From assembly GCA_020632915.1 (NCBI GenBank), contig JACKEP010000005.1:310001-374000 (forward strand): a DNA stretch of 64,000 bases, in the 5' to 3' direction. Positions 28,352-37,926 of the stretch are shown piece by piece (positions within the stretch are counted from its first letter, which is position 1; each line of letters begins with the position of its first letter). The notes under the pieces were generated by a model, which worked only from the letters and a program-made list of their open reading frames with translations, was not told where the DNA came from and ran no database searches. Position numbers and translations under genes: made by a program. Source of the DNA: Alphaproteobacteria bacterium (GTDB taxonomy: Bacteria > Myxococcota_A > UBA796 > GCA-2862545).

Positions 28352-31300
28352 TCCGGTTCGTGGTCCACCACGCGACGACGGTCCTGCTGTCGGTCGCGGC
28401 CATCTTCTGGTTCGGGTTCCTGGCGTACAGCTCGCTGCCCCGCGAGTCCGCGCCGGACATCGAGATCCCGTTCGTCATCGTGTCCACGCCCTACATCGGG
28501 GTGTCGCCGGCCGACGTCGAGAGCCTCGTCACCATCCCCATGGAGCGTGAGCTCGCCTCGCTCACCGACGTCAAGCGGATGACCAGCTCGTCCGCCGAGG
28601 GCGTCAGCATCGTCGCGATCGAGTTCGAGCCCGAGGCCGACCTCGACAGCAGCCTGCAGAAGGTGCGCGACCGCGTCAGCCGCGCGCGCCCCAACCTGCC
28701 CGACGACGTCGAGGAGCCCTCGGTCAACGAGGTCAGCTTCTCCGACATCCCGATCATGCTGATCACGCTCGCGGGCGACGTCGACGAGCAGCTGCTCAAG
28801 AAGCTCGCCGAGGACCTGCAGGACGAGGTGACCCGCGTGGCCGGCGTGCTCGACGCCGACGTCACGGGCGGGCGCGAGCGCGAGATCCGCGTCGACGTGC
28901 TGCCCCACCGCCTCGCCCACTACGGCCTGTCGCTCAACGACGTCGTCAGCGCCGTCAACGGCGAGAACGTCAACATCCCCGGCGGCGACGTCACCACCGG
29001 GCGCGCCACCTTCCTGTTGCGCACCCCCGGCGAGTTCACCGATCCCCACCAGATCGAGGGGGTGGCGATCAAGCGCGTCGGCGACCGACCGGTCTTCGTC
29101 AGCGACATCGCCCGCGTCACCGACGGCTTCGAGGACCGCACCACCTACAGCCGCATGGACGGCAAGCCCTCGGTGACGGTGTCGGTCAAGAAGCGGGCGG
29201 GCTCGAACATGCTCGAGATCGCCGACGCCGTGCGCGCCGTCGTCGCCGAGCAGTCCGCCACCTGGCCGCCGGGCGTCACCTACGCCGTGCTCGGAGACCA
29301 GTCCGAGAACGTCGACGCGATGGTCAACGACCTGCAGAACAACATCATCACGGCGCTGCTGCTGGTGGTGGGCGTGCTGATGGTGTTCATGGGCGTGCGC
29401 AACAGCATGCTCGTGGCGTTCGCCATCCCGATGTCGATGATGGCGAGCTTCCTGGCCATCCAGGGCCTCGGCTACACGCTCAACATGGTGGTGCTCTTCG
29501 CGCTGATCCTCGCGCTGGGCATGCTCGTCGACAACGGCATCGTCGTGGTCGAGAACATCTACCGCCACCTCGAGATGGGCAAGTCGCGCATCGACGCCGC
29601 GATCGACGGCACCAACGAGGTCGCGATCGCCGTCACCGCGTCCACCGCCACCACCGTCGCGGCGTTCTTCCCGATGGTGTTCTGGACCGGCATCATGGGC
29701 GGCTTCATGGGGTACCTCCCCAAGACCGTCATCATCGTGCTCACGGCCTCCCTGCTCGTCGCCCTGTTCGCGCTGCCCGTCGTGGCCGCCCAGACGATGG
29801 TCGCCACGGTCAAGACCGACGCCGACGACGACGACAAGCCGATCGACACCGAGGCGCTCAGCGGCACGATGCGCGGGTACGTGAGCGTGCTCGACCTCGC
29901 GATCCGCCACCGCTACCTGTCGCTGGTCGGCGGCCTGGTCACGCTGATCGGCTCGTTCGTCGCCTACGGGTTCCTCAACCACGGCATCGAGTTCTTCCCG
30001 GCCACCCAGCCCGACCGTGCCACGGTCGCGGTGCGGCTGCCGGAGGGTGCCGACCTCGAGGCCACCGACACGGTCGTGCGCGCCATCGAGCGCATCCTCG
30101 ACGACGTGCCCAACATCGACACCTACGTGGCCGAGGTCGGCGTCTCGGGGTCGGGTCGACCCATCGACGGGTCGACGAACGCGGCCAACCAGGCGCGCAT
30201 CACGGTCGACTTCCTCCCCGCGCCCGACAAGGCCGAGGACGACGAGACGCCGCGCGTCGAGCCCACCACGCTCACGATGATGCGGATCCGCGGCGCCGTG
30301 TCGCTGATCCCGGGCGCCGAGATCACCGTCGACCAGCAGGAGATGGGGCCGCCGGTCGGCGATCCGATCTCGGTCGAGGTGGCGGGCAAGGACTTCCACG
30401 AGGTGGGCGCTGCGGCCCAGGCGCTGATGCGGGAGCTGTCGCACATCAAGGGCACGGCCGACCTGAAGACCGACTACCGCGTGGGGCGGCCCGAGCTGCG
30501 CCTGCGGGTCGACCGCGGCGCCGCCAAGCGCGTCGGCGTGTCCACCCAGGCGATCGGCGGCGCCATCCGCACCGCGATCGCCGGCACGGAGGCGAGCGCG
30601 CTGCGCGACGGCGAGGACGAGTACGACATCATCGTCGGGCTCGCGCCGGAGTACCGCGACGACCTCCAGAAGATCCTCGACCTGCGCCTGCCCGGCCGCG
30701 AGGACACGAGCCCGTCGACGTTCCCGGTGCCCCTGTCGGCGGTGGCCTCCTACGAGGTGGCCGGCGGTGCGGGCACGATCAAGCACGTCGACCAGGATCT
30801 CGTCGTCACCATCACCGGCGACGTGGTCGACAAGGACCAGGAGGCGATGGTGCGCCAGGAGGTCGCCGACTTCCTGGAGACGTGGACGCCGCCGCACGGC
30901 ATCACCGCGAGCATCGGCGGCGCTGCCGACGAGCAGGCTGCGGCCGCGGCGTTCCTCGGCTGGGCCTTCATGCTCGCCGTGGCGCTGATCCTCATCGTGC
31001 TCGTCGCCCAGTTCGACAGCCTCACGATGCCGGCGATCATCCTGTTCACCGTCGTGCTGTCGCTGGTGGGCGTGCTCTGGGGCCTGATCCTGACGGGCAC
31101 CGCCTTCGGCATCATCATGACCGGCATCGGCGTCATCAGCCTCGCCGGCGTCGTCGTCAACAACGCGATCGTGCTGCTGGACTACGTCGAGCAGCTCCGT
31201 GCCCGCGGCATGAACACGCGGGACGCCCTCATCCGGGCCGGCGTCACGCGCTTCCGTCCCGTGATGCTCACGGCCACCACCACGGCGCTCGGCCTCATCC

Positions 31301-32853
31301 CGATGGCGGTCGGCACCAGCATCGACTTCCTCAAGCTGCGGCTGGTGCTCGGCGCGAGCTCGGCGCAGTTCTGGGGGTCGATGGCGGTCGCCGTGATCTT
31401 CGGGCTCACCTTCGCCACCGTGCTCACGCTGGTCATGGTGCCCACCTTCTACGCGATCCTCGAGGACGGCCGACGGCAGTGGCGTCGGATGCGCGGCGTG
31501 GAGGCCACGGCCGTGGTCGCCAAGGTGCTGGTCCTCGGGCTCGGGCTCGCGGTGCTGGCGCCGCGTCCCGCCCAGGCCGTCACCCTCGAGCAGGCCCAGC
31601 AGGCCGCCGAGCGCGACAACGTCCAGGTCCAGCTCGCCGCCGAGCAGACGCTGCAGGCCGCCACGTGGCGCTGGCAGGCGCTGTCGGCGGTGATGCCCCG
31701 GCTGACGGCGGGGGCCACCTACACGATCAACCAGTCCGAGCAGTCGTTCGATCCGTCGTCGAGCTTCGCCGACGCCTTCGACAACCTCGACGAGCCGATC
31801 CGCTCGCTCATCGGCGACGCGTTCGACGGCCTCTCCGGCGAGCCGATCGTCGTCCAGCCCAAGGACGCCTGGACGGCCAACTTCAGCATCTACCAGCCGC
31901 TGCTGTCCGGGCAGGCCTTCCCGGCCTACCGCGCCGCGGTCAAGCAGTACGAGGCCGCCGTCCACGACGAGCAGCGCGCCCGGCGGCGCGTGCGCGGCGG
32001 GGTGGCGCAGGCCTACTACTCGCTGGTCAACGCCCGGCAGATGCTCGCCGTCGCCGACGACAACCGCGCGCTGGCCGAGCGGCAGCTCGCGCTCGCCCGC
32101 AAGCAGGTCGAGGTGGGCTACGCCGACAAGCTGGCCGACCTCCAGGCCCAGCTCGGCGTGGCACAGGCCGAACGCGACGTGATCAACGCCCGCCAGGGCA
32201 TCGTGCAGGCCGAGCAGGCGTTCTCCCGGCTCACCGGCCTGCCTGCCGACGTCACGCTCGACACGCCGCCGCCGGTGGTGATCCCCGACGCGCTGGCCAC
32301 GGCGATGTCGTCGGCGCGCGAGCACCGCGACGACATCGCGGCGGCCGAGCTCCGGGTCAAGGCGGCCAGCCACGAGCGCACGGCGCGCGACCTGGAGTGG
32401 ATGCCGTCCGTCGACTTCACCTTCACCGAGATCTACAACCAGGTCCCGGGCTTCGTGCCCGAGAACTGGCAGTGGCGCATCGGCTTCAACTTCAACTGGA
32501 CGCTGTGGGACGGTGGCCTGCGTATCGCCCGGTCTCGCGAGCTCAAGAGCCGCGTGCGTGCTGCCCAGCTGATGGTCCAGGACGCCGAGGACCAGGCCGA
32601 GGAGGACGTCCGGCTGGCGTGGGAGCGCGTGCTCGCTGCCGAGGAGTCGCTGCGGGCGGTGCGGGCCCAGGCCAGCCTCGCCGACGAAGCGGTCAAGGCG
32701 GCCGAGGCGCGGTTCGGTGCCGGGCGCATCCAGTTCCTCGACGTGGAGCAGGCACGGGTCCAGCTGCAGGTGGCCCGGGTGCAGGAGCTCGTCGAGCAGA
32801 ACCGCCGGGATCTCGCCGCCATCGACGTGCTCGTCGCGATGGACGTGTACTGA
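28348..32853 (+). CDS. RND efflux permease fused in frame to a TolC-family outer-membrane factor
   Basis: 1501 residues from ATG 28348. Residues 1-1047 are an RND permease: SLPRESAPDIEIPFVIV near the N-terminus, two large periplasmic loops, twelve hydrophobic helices and the proton-relay Asp395 in GMLVDNGIVVVEN. After the usual RND C-terminal sequence (FYAILEDGRRQWRR) there is no stop. Instead a signal-peptide-like segment (residues 1048-1077) leads from a Met to AQA and is followed by VTLEQAQQAAERD. Residues 1078-1501 are a full-length TolC/OEP domain with two coiled-coil repeats. Inner pump and outer channel may be one polypeptide, or be separated by signal peptidase I at AQA|V. An internal start at 31489 could also yield the channel separately. 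The whole operon would be a tripartite pump. Confidence 0.85.
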   Translation: MIRFVVHHATTVLLSVAAIFWFGFLAYSSLPRESAPDIEIPFVIVSTPYIGVSPADVESLVTIPMERELASLTDVKRMTSSSAEGVSIVAIEFEPEADLDSSLQKVRDRVSRARPNLPDDVEEPSVNEVSFSDIPIMLITLAGDVDEQLLKKLAEDLQDEVTRVAGVLDADVTGGREREIRVDVLPHRLAHYGLSLNDVVSAVNGENVNIPGGDVTTGRATFLLRTPGEFTDPHQIEGVAIKRVGDRPVFVSDIARVTDGFEDRTTYSRMDGKPSVTVSVKKRAGSNMLEIADAVRAVVAEQSATWPPGVTYAVLGDQSENVDAMVNDLQNNIITALLLVVGVLMVFMGVRNSMLVAFAIPMSMMASFLAIQGLGYTLNMVVLFALILALGMLVDNGIVVVENIYRHLEMGKSRIDAAIDGTNEVAIAVTASTATTVAAFFPMVFWTGIMGGFMGYLPKTVIIVLTASLLVALFALPVVAAQTMVATVKTDADDDDKPIDTEALSGTMRGYVSVLDLAIRHRYLSLVGGLVTLIGSFVAYGFLNHGIEFFPATQPDRATVAVRLPEGADLEATDTVVRAIERILDDVPNIDTYVAEVGVSGSGRPIDGSTNAANQARITVDFLPAPDKAEDDETPRVEPTTLTMMRIRGAVSLIPGAEITVDQQEMGPPVGDPISVEVAGKDFHEVGAAAQALMRELSHIKGTADLKTDYRVGRPELRLRVDRGAAKRVGVSTQAIGGAIRTAIAGTEASALRDGEDEYDIIVGLAPEYRDDLQKILDLRLPGREDTSPSTFPVPLSAVASYEVAGGAGTIKHVDQDLVVTITGDVVDKDQEAMVRQEVADFLETWTPPHGITASIGGAADEQAAAAAFLGWAFMLAVALILIVLVAQFDSLTMPAIILFTVVLSLVGVLWGLILTGTAFGIIMTGIGVISLAGVVVNNAIVLLDYVEQLRARGMNTRDALIRAGVTRFRPVMLTATTTALGLIPMAVGTSIDFLKLRLVLGASSAQFWGSMAVAVIFGLTFATVLTLVMVPTFYAILEDGRRQWRRMRGVEATAVVAKVLVLGLGLAVLAPRPAQAVTLEQAQQAAERDNVQVQLAAEQTLQAATWRWQALSAVMPRLTAGATYTINQSEQSFDPSSSFADAFDNLDEPIRSLIGDAFDGLSGEPIVVQPKDAWTANFSIYQPLLSGQAFPAYRAAVKQYEAAVHDEQRARRRVRGGVAQAYYSLVNARQMLAVADDNRALAERQLALARKQVEVGYADKLADLQAQLGVAQAERDVINARQGIVQAEQAFSRLTGLPADVTLDTPPPVVIPDALATAMSSAREHRDDIAAAELRVKAASHERTARDLEWMPSVDFTFTEIYNQVPGFVPENWQWRIGFNFNWTLWDGGLRIARSRELKSRVRAAQLMVQDAEDQAEEDVRLAWERVLAAEESLRAVRAQASLADEAVKAAEARFGAGRIQFLDVEQARVQLQVARVQELVEQNRRDLAAIDVLVAMDVY

Positions 32854-32921
32854 CCGCGTGCGCCGGATCTCCGCGCGCCAACGCCCTCGAGCGGGGTGTA
32901 GGCTGACCGCGGAGGTGATGC

Positions 32922-34040
32922 ATGCGTGGATGGCTGGTGGCCGCCGTGCTCGGGCTCGGCGGGTGCAGCGTGTCCTGGGACCTCAACCGTCCCAGTGACG
33001 TGACCGAGGACGTCCTGCAGTTCCTGTTCCTGCGCTACGACGCAGGGGAGCCCGACGAGGTGCGCGGACCCCACGCCGTCGGGTCGACCATCGACGTCGA
33101 GGCCCGGCGCCAGGGGCCGGGCACGCTGGTCGGCTGGAGCTTCGAGGCGTTCCCGGCCGAGGTCGTCTCCCTGGTCGACGTGCTCGAGGACGACGACGAT
33201 CCCGATCGGGTCGTGCTCCGCGTGCGGTTCGAGGGGGAGGGCGAGGGGACCCTGCAGGCGATCAACAAGCTCGGTGGCGTCGGCGGACGCATCGGCGTCG
33301 TCGCGCGCACCGTGGCCACCGCGGAGCTGTCGGCCTACGACGACCTCGTCACCCGCCGCGACGAGGTGGTGGGCGCCGATCAGACGCTGGCGATCGCCGA
33401 GACCGGCGCGGTGTCGCTCACGACGGCGTGGCTCGACGCCGACGACACCCTGCTCACCGGTTCGGGCATCGTCGGCACGGCGCTGGCCGAGGGCGGCGAC
33501 ACGCTGGTGTCCGTCGACGAGGACTACCTGGTGGTCCGCAACCTCGACACGTTCACGATGCGCGGGCTCGCCGCCGGCACCACGGCGCTGACCGTGTCGG
33601 CCGCGGGCACCGACATCGCCACGTGGTCGCTCGACGTCGTGCCGCTCGCCGACCTCGACAGCGTGTCGATCGACGTCGTCTCGCTGGGCAAGGACGATCC
33701 CGACGAAGGGGACCTCATCGGCTACGTCCGCTCCCTCGTGAGCGTGGACGGCCGTCGGGTCCTGGGCACGCCGCTGGCGTGGAGCCGGGAGGGCGAGGCG
33801 CTCGGGTCGGGCACCTACGCGCGCGTGCGGGAGTCCCCGGGCGAGCAGGCCGAGATCACCGCCTGCGTGCCCGACACCCAGGTGTGCGCCTCGCGCATGG
33901 TCAACGGTCACGTCGAGGACATCGGGTCGGCTGTCGCGCCGCCGTGTTCGTGTGGCCACGTCGGCAGCGGCAGCGCCAGCGGCGTGCTGGTGGGCCTCCT
34001 CGCCCTGTGGCGTCGCCGTCGTTCGACAATCTCTGCGTGA
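32922..34040 (+). CDS. Lipoprotein with MYXO-CTERM-like C-terminus
   Basis: 372 residues from ATG 32922, with GGAGGTGA upstream. The signal MRGWLVAAVLGLGGCS ends in a lipobox. The body is beta-rich and Asp-rich (EDDDDPDRVVLRV, Ig-like repeats about residues 120-240). The tail CSCGHVGSGSASGVLVGLLALWRRRR has Cys, a hydrophobic helix and an Arg cluster, the tripartite layout of MYXO-CTERM sorting signals. That such a protein also has an N-terminal lipobox is worth noting. Function is unknown. Confidence 0.75.
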   Translation: MRGWLVAAVLGLGGCSVSWDLNRPSDVTEDVLQFLFLRYDAGEPDEVRGPHAVGSTIDVEARRQGPGTLVGWSFEAFPAEVVSLVDVLEDDDDPDRVVLRVRFEGEGEGTLQAINKLGGVGGRIGVVARTVATAELSAYDDLVTRRDEVVGADQTLAIAETGAVSLTTAWLDADDTLLTGSGIVGTALAEGGDTLVSVDEDYLVVRNLDTFTMRGLAAGTTALTVSAAGTDIATWSLDVVPLADLDSVSIDVVSLGKDDPDEGDLIGYVRSLVSVDGRRVLGTPLAWSREGEALGSGTYARVRESPGEQAEITACVPDTQVCASRMVNGHVEDIGSAVAPPCSCGHVGSGSASGVLVGLLALWRRRRSTISA

Positions 34041-34108
34041 TCCACCGGCGGTCTGCGCATGCAGGAGTGGACGGGCCTCCCCCCTCGGGACGCCCGACGG
34101 AGGATCAG

Positions 34109-34978
34109 ATGCGACAGGGATCGTGGTGGGTGCTGGCGGCGGGGCTCGTGGGCGTGGCGACGGGATGCGGAGCGCCCCCGCCGTGCGACGAGGGCCAGGT
34201 GCTGCAGGGCGAGGCCTGCGTGGACTACGTCGCCGGGGAACCCGTGGACGCCGAGGTCCGCACCGTCGATCCCGGCACGCCCTGGCAGTGGCAGATCACG
34301 GGCACCGTCGACACGTCGTGGGACGTACCGGTCTACGACGTCGACGTGTTCGACCTGACCGACGCCGTCCGCGACACGCTGCGGGACGACGATCGCATGG
34401 TCATCTGCTACTTCTCCGCCGGTTCGTTCGAGCCCTGGCGGGACGACGCCGACCAGTTCCCCGAGGAGGTCATCGGACGACCGCTTGACGGCTGGCCCGA
34501 CGAGCGCTGGCTCGACACGCGGTCGCCCGTGGTGCGCAGCATCCTCGAAGCGCGCCTGGACGAAGCGGTGGCGTGGGGCTGTGACGGCGTGGAGCCCGAC
34601 AACGTCACGGCCTACCACAACCGCAGCGGCTTCCCGCTCACCGCCACCGACCAGCTCGACTTCAACCGGTTTCTGGCGAACGCGGCCCACAGCCGCGGCA
34701 TGGGCGTGGCGCTCAAGAACGACGTCGAGCAGGTCGAGGAGCTCGTCGACTGGTTCGACTACAGCGTCAACGAGGAGTGCGCGGCCTTCGACGAGTGCGA
34801 CACGCTCCAGCCCTTCCTCGACGCGGGCAAGCCCGTCTTCCACACCGAGTACGTCGACGACTGGCAGGACGCGCCCGACAAGGCCGACGAGGTGTGCGGC
34901 GTGCTCCCTGGGCTGTCGACGATCATCAAGGGGTGGGACCTCGGGCCGGAGCGGCTAGGGTGTCCCGGCGAGGGGTGA
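34109..34978 (+). CDS. GH114-like lipoprotein glycosidase
   Basis: 289 residues from ATG 34109 after GGAGG. The signal with lipobox (LVGVATGCG) gives an outer-membrane or cell-surface lipoprotein. WQWQITGTVDTSWDVPVYDVD, MVICYFSAGSFEPWR and GCDGVEPDNV match the DUF297/GH114 family (endo-alpha-1,4-polygalactosaminidase type), with acidic residues at the catalytic sites. It would cut galactosamine-containing glycans such as exopolysaccharides. It is 4 bp upstream of a thrombospondin-repeat gene in the same direction. Confidence 0.85.
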   Translation: MRQGSWWVLAAGLVGVATGCGAPPPCDEGQVLQGEACVDYVAGEPVDAEVRTVDPGTPWQWQITGTVDTSWDVPVYDVDVFDLTDAVRDTLRDDDRMVICYFSAGSFEPWRDDADQFPEEVIGRPLDGWPDERWLDTRSPVVRSILEARLDEAVAWGCDGVEPDNVTAYHNRSGFPLTATDQLDFNRFLANAAHSRGMGVALKNDVEQVEELVDWFDYSVNEECAAFDECDTLQPFLDAGKPVFHTEYVDDWQDAPDKADEVCGVLPGLSTIIKGWDLGPERLGCPGEG

Positions 34979-34982
34979 GCGG

Positions 34983-36557
34983 ATGCGGGTGCGCTGGGGC
35001 GTGGTGGCGATCGTGGGCGGGTTCGGACCGGCTGCGTGGGCGGCCCCCGTCCTGGACGTCCCCACGCTGTACGCTGGCGTGGACGCCACGATCGTGGTCG
35101 ACGGGGCCACGCCGGGTGCGCGTGTCGCGCTCGTCCAGTCCACCGCGGGCCGCGGGAACGGACCGTGCGCCGGCCCCTCCGGCCCGTGCGTCGGCGTGCG
35201 CCGCCCGTCGCTGGTGTCGGTGGTGGTGGCCGACGCCGGCGGGGTCGCCCGCCACACGCTGGCGCTCGACCGCGGCGACGTCGGCACGATCTGGTTCCAG
35301 GCCGCCGAGGTCGACGGCGTGGCCGTGCTCTCCGACGTGGTCGCGCGCACCCTGGTCCCGTGGGACACCGACAGCGACGGTGACGGCGCCGTCGACGCGG
35401 TGGAGATCCGACGCGGCCTCGACCCCTCCCACCCCGACACCGACGGCGATGGTCAGCCCGACGGCGTCGATCCGCTGCCGCTGGTGCCCAACCCGGTGGA
35501 CGCCTTCGTCGTCGACGACGTGGTCGTCACGTCGCCGGGTGCGGAGGTCCGCGATCCCGAGTTCGACCCGGTGGGGGGGCGGATCGTGTGGCAGGAGCGC
35601 GACGGCGCCGCGGTCTACGTGGCCCGGGTGCGCGGATCGGACGGCGCCATCGTGCCCGCCGACGGACGCGGCGCCGTCGTGGCCACCGACGTCGCCCCGA
35701 TGCAGGTGGCGAAGAACGGCCCCGAGTGGGTGCAGACCGCAGCCGGCGCCCAGGCGCTGTTCCTGCGCTCGGTCCAGGGGCAGTGGGTGATCCACCGCAG
35801 CGTCGAGCAGGGTGGGGTGTGGACGACCTCACCGCTGCCCGGCTGGCCCCTGGGCACGCTCGTGTCCGGCTCCGACGACGTCGGCGACCCCTTCCCGCGG
35901 ATCACGTGGGCCCGGCAGGTGGGGGTGGCGCGGCACCGGGGCCTGCGCGGGCTGGACCAGCAGGCGTCGGAGATCGATCTCGGCGAGCGCTGGACGGTGC
36001 TGCGCTGGGTGAAGGGGCAGGCCACCGCGGTGGGGCTGAGGCTCCTGGGCGACGACGTCGAGGTCCACCTCGTCGACGGCGCCACCGGGGCCGACACACG
36101 CGTGCCCGTCACCGGTCCGGTGCCGTGGGACGTGTGGGCGGGGCCGTCCGCGGCCTGGGGCGGCGACCTGCTGCTGCTCCTCGCCCGTGGCCCGCGCGCG
36201 GCCCCCGACGAGCTCGCCGTCTGGCGCCAGCACGCCGGCGTGTGGACGCTCGACAAGGTGATCCTGCCCCCCGCGGGCCTGCCGTTCGTGGTGTCACCCG
36301 AGCCGTTCGAGGTCGACGGTGTCACCTACGCGAGCTTCCTCGCCACCACCGTGCCCCAGGCCGAGGGCAGTGGCCCGGGGGAGGTCTGGGTCGCGGCCCT
36401 CGACGTCCCGACGCCGCGGCTGCGGCGCGTGAGCCTGACCACGGAGGCGGTCCGCAAGGATCCTGAGCCCTACACCGCCGGGTCGGCGCCGTGGGTCTAC
36501 TACACCGCCCTCACGACCCAGGGACCCGAGATCCGGCGCTGCGCGACCGGGCTGTGA
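34983..36557 (+). CDS. Secreted protein with thrombospondin type 3 repeats
   Basis: 524 residues with a cleavable signal (MRVRWGVVAIVGGFGPAAWA). A beta domain (about 20-120) is followed by calcium-binding repeats (DTDSDGDGAVDAVE and DTDGDGQPDGVDP, about 126-160) and then a larger domain of about 360 residues rich in beta strands that may be a propeller or lectin-like fold. The repeats predict calcium-dependent extracellular structure. It starts four bases after the GH114 stop and is probably co-transcribed. No enzymatic motif is seen. Confidence 0.75.
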   Translation: MRVRWGVVAIVGGFGPAAWAAPVLDVPTLYAGVDATIVVDGATPGARVALVQSTAGRGNGPCAGPSGPCVGVRRPSLVSVVVADAGGVARHTLALDRGDVGTIWFQAAEVDGVAVLSDVVARTLVPWDTDSDGDGAVDAVEIRRGLDPSHPDTDGDGQPDGVDPLPLVPNPVDAFVVDDVVVTSPGAEVRDPEFDPVGGRIVWQERDGAAVYVARVRGSDGAIVPADGRGAVVATDVAPMQVAKNGPEWVQTAAGAQALFLRSVQGQWVIHRSVEQGGVWTTSPLPGWPLGTLVSGSDDVGDPFPRITWARQVGVARHRGLRGLDQQASEIDLGERWTVLRWVKGQATAVGLRLLGDDVEVHLVDGATGADTRVPVTGPVPWDVWAGPSAAWGGDLLLLLARGPRAAPDELAVWRQHAGVWTLDKVILPPAGLPFVVSPEPFEVDGVTYASFLATTVPQAEGSGPGEVWVAALDVPTPRLRRVSLTTEAVRKDPEPYTAGSAPWVYYTALTTQGPEIRRCATGL

Positions 36558-36567
36558 CCGCGGTTCG

Positions 36568-37383
36568 TCAGGCGTCGACGGCCAGCAGGTCCAGCGCCGC
36601 CGGATGCACGGCGCCGTTGGAGGCCACGAGGGTGGCGCCCTGTCGGAACGCGGCACCGTGCGCGTCGCTCACGCGCCCGCCGGCCGCCTGGACGAGCGCG
36701 ATGCCGGCCACCACGTCCCACGGCCCGAGCCCCGAGCCGCCGGAGGGTTCGAAGAACAGGTCGAAGCGACCCGCGGCCACGTAGGCCAGGTCGAGCGCGG
36801 CGGAGCCGGTGCGCCGCAGGCCACGCGCGGCCTGGAGCACCCGTGCAGCGCGGGCGAACGCGACGGCCCGCGCGGCGGGGTCGGTGGGAAAGCCCGTGCA
36901 CACGAGCGCCGTGTCGAGCGTCGCCGCCGACGACACACGCAGCGAACGATCCCCCACCCACGCGCCGAGGCCGACGATCGCGGTGAACAGCTCGTCCTTG
37001 CAGGGGTCGTAGACCACGCCGAGCACCGGGGTGTCGTCGACCTCCAGCCCGATCGACACGGCGAAGTGGGGCAGGCCGTGCACGAAGTTGGTGGTGCCGT
37101 CGAGGGGGTCCACCACCCAGCGCAGCCCACTGCCGTCGCCCGCCGTGGACAGGCCCTCCTCGCCGAGCACGGCGTGGTGGGGGAAGGCCGCCTGGAGCAC
37201 CTCGACGATGCAGGCCTGGCTGGCCTCGTCGGCCTCGGTGACCAGATCGCGCGCCCCCTTGTCGCGCACGCGGACCCCACGGTCCCTCGCGGCGAGCAGC
37301 AGCGCACCCGCGCGACGCGCCGCGTCGACGGCCACCGCGAGGGCGTGGCGCAGCTTGGCGGGCGCGGGCGGGTCGGGCGTCAC
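36568..37383 (-). CDS. Inositol monophosphatase-family phosphatase
   Basis: 271 residues from GTG 37383. GEEGLS, VVDPLDGTTNFVHGLP and WDVVAGIALVQAAGG are the three metal-binding motifs of the family. The substrate could be inositol phosphate or a related sugar phosphate. The start overlaps the stop of a small lipoprotein gene (GTGA) on the same strand, so the two are coupled. It is convergent with the thrombospondin-repeat gene, with an 11-bp gap. Confidence 0.9.
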   Translation of the reverse strand: MTPDPPAPAKLRHALAVAVDAARRAGALLLAARDRGVRVRDKGARDLVTEADEASQACIVEVLQAAFPHHAVLGEEGLSTAGDGSGLRWVVDPLDGTTNFVHGLPHFAVSIGLEVDDTPVLGVVYDPCKDELFTAIVGLGAWVGDRSLRVSSAATLDTALVCTGFPTDPAARAVAFARAARVLQAARGLRRTGSAALDLAYVAAGRFDLFFEPSGGSGLGPWDVVAGIALVQAAGGRVSDAHGAAFRQGATLVASNGAVHPAALDLLAVDA

Positions 37384-37838
37384 GGGACGACGAACCCGAT
37401 CGCGTCCGTGACCGCCGGGTACAGCGCGTCGCCGTCGGCGTAGAGCAGCTCGACCTCCAGCGTGTGGGTGCCCGCCGCGAGGCCCGACACGTCGACGTCG
37501 AAGGTGGTGCGGATCTCGTCGGCCACCTGCACGCCGTCGAGGGTGACCTCGATGTAGCCGGAGGGCTCCTCGCCGATCTCGTGGGCGCGGGCAGCGGGGA
37601 CGAGCCAGTCCAGCGGACCGGCGGCGCGCGCCCGGGCGGGCACGCGGCACGCCGCCGTGGCGGTCGGGGCCTCGAATGGGAAGTCGGTGACGGCGACCTC
37701 GACGGTGATCGTATCCCCCGAAGCGGTGGTTCCGTCGACAGGTGACACGATGGACAGCGTGGGGTCGGGCGTGTCGTTGTTGCCGTTGCAGGCCCACAAC
37801 AGCGCAGCGATCAGCCACCGGGGACGAGGGTGGGACAT
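37380..37838 (-). CDS. Small beta-sandwich lipoprotein
   Basis: 152 residues from ATG 37838 with CGGAG upstream. The signal ends in LLWAC, a plausible lipobox. The rest is Thr/Val-rich beta structure with Ig-like character (PTLSIVSPVDGTTASGDTITV, then DVDVSGLAAGTHTLEVELLY), similar to Big-type domains. It overlaps the phosphatase gene downstream. It is divergent from a lipoprotein gene 88 bp away. Function is unknown. Confidence 0.7.
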   Translation of the reverse strand: MSHPRPRWLIAALLWACNGNNDTPDPTLSIVSPVDGTTASGDTITVEVAVTDFPFEAPTATAACRVPARARAAGPLDWLVPAARAHEIGEEPSGYIEVTLDGVQVADEIRTTFDVDVSGLAAGTHTLEVELLYADGDALYPAVTDAIGFVVP

Positions 37839-37926
37839 GGTTGGACTCCGCGGCAGACGGGGTACGTAGCACGCGCCTCGGGGGGGCTGGCGCCCGCGCG
37901 GACCCGATCCGAGGGTGGAGGAGCAG

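Noticed and set aside
28309..32373. Minus-strand open frame of 1354 residues opposite the efflux operon
   Set aside because: It mirrors the RND gene codons, is extremely rich in His/Arg/Asp, and has no ribosome site or motif; the plus-strand frame is clearly the real gene.
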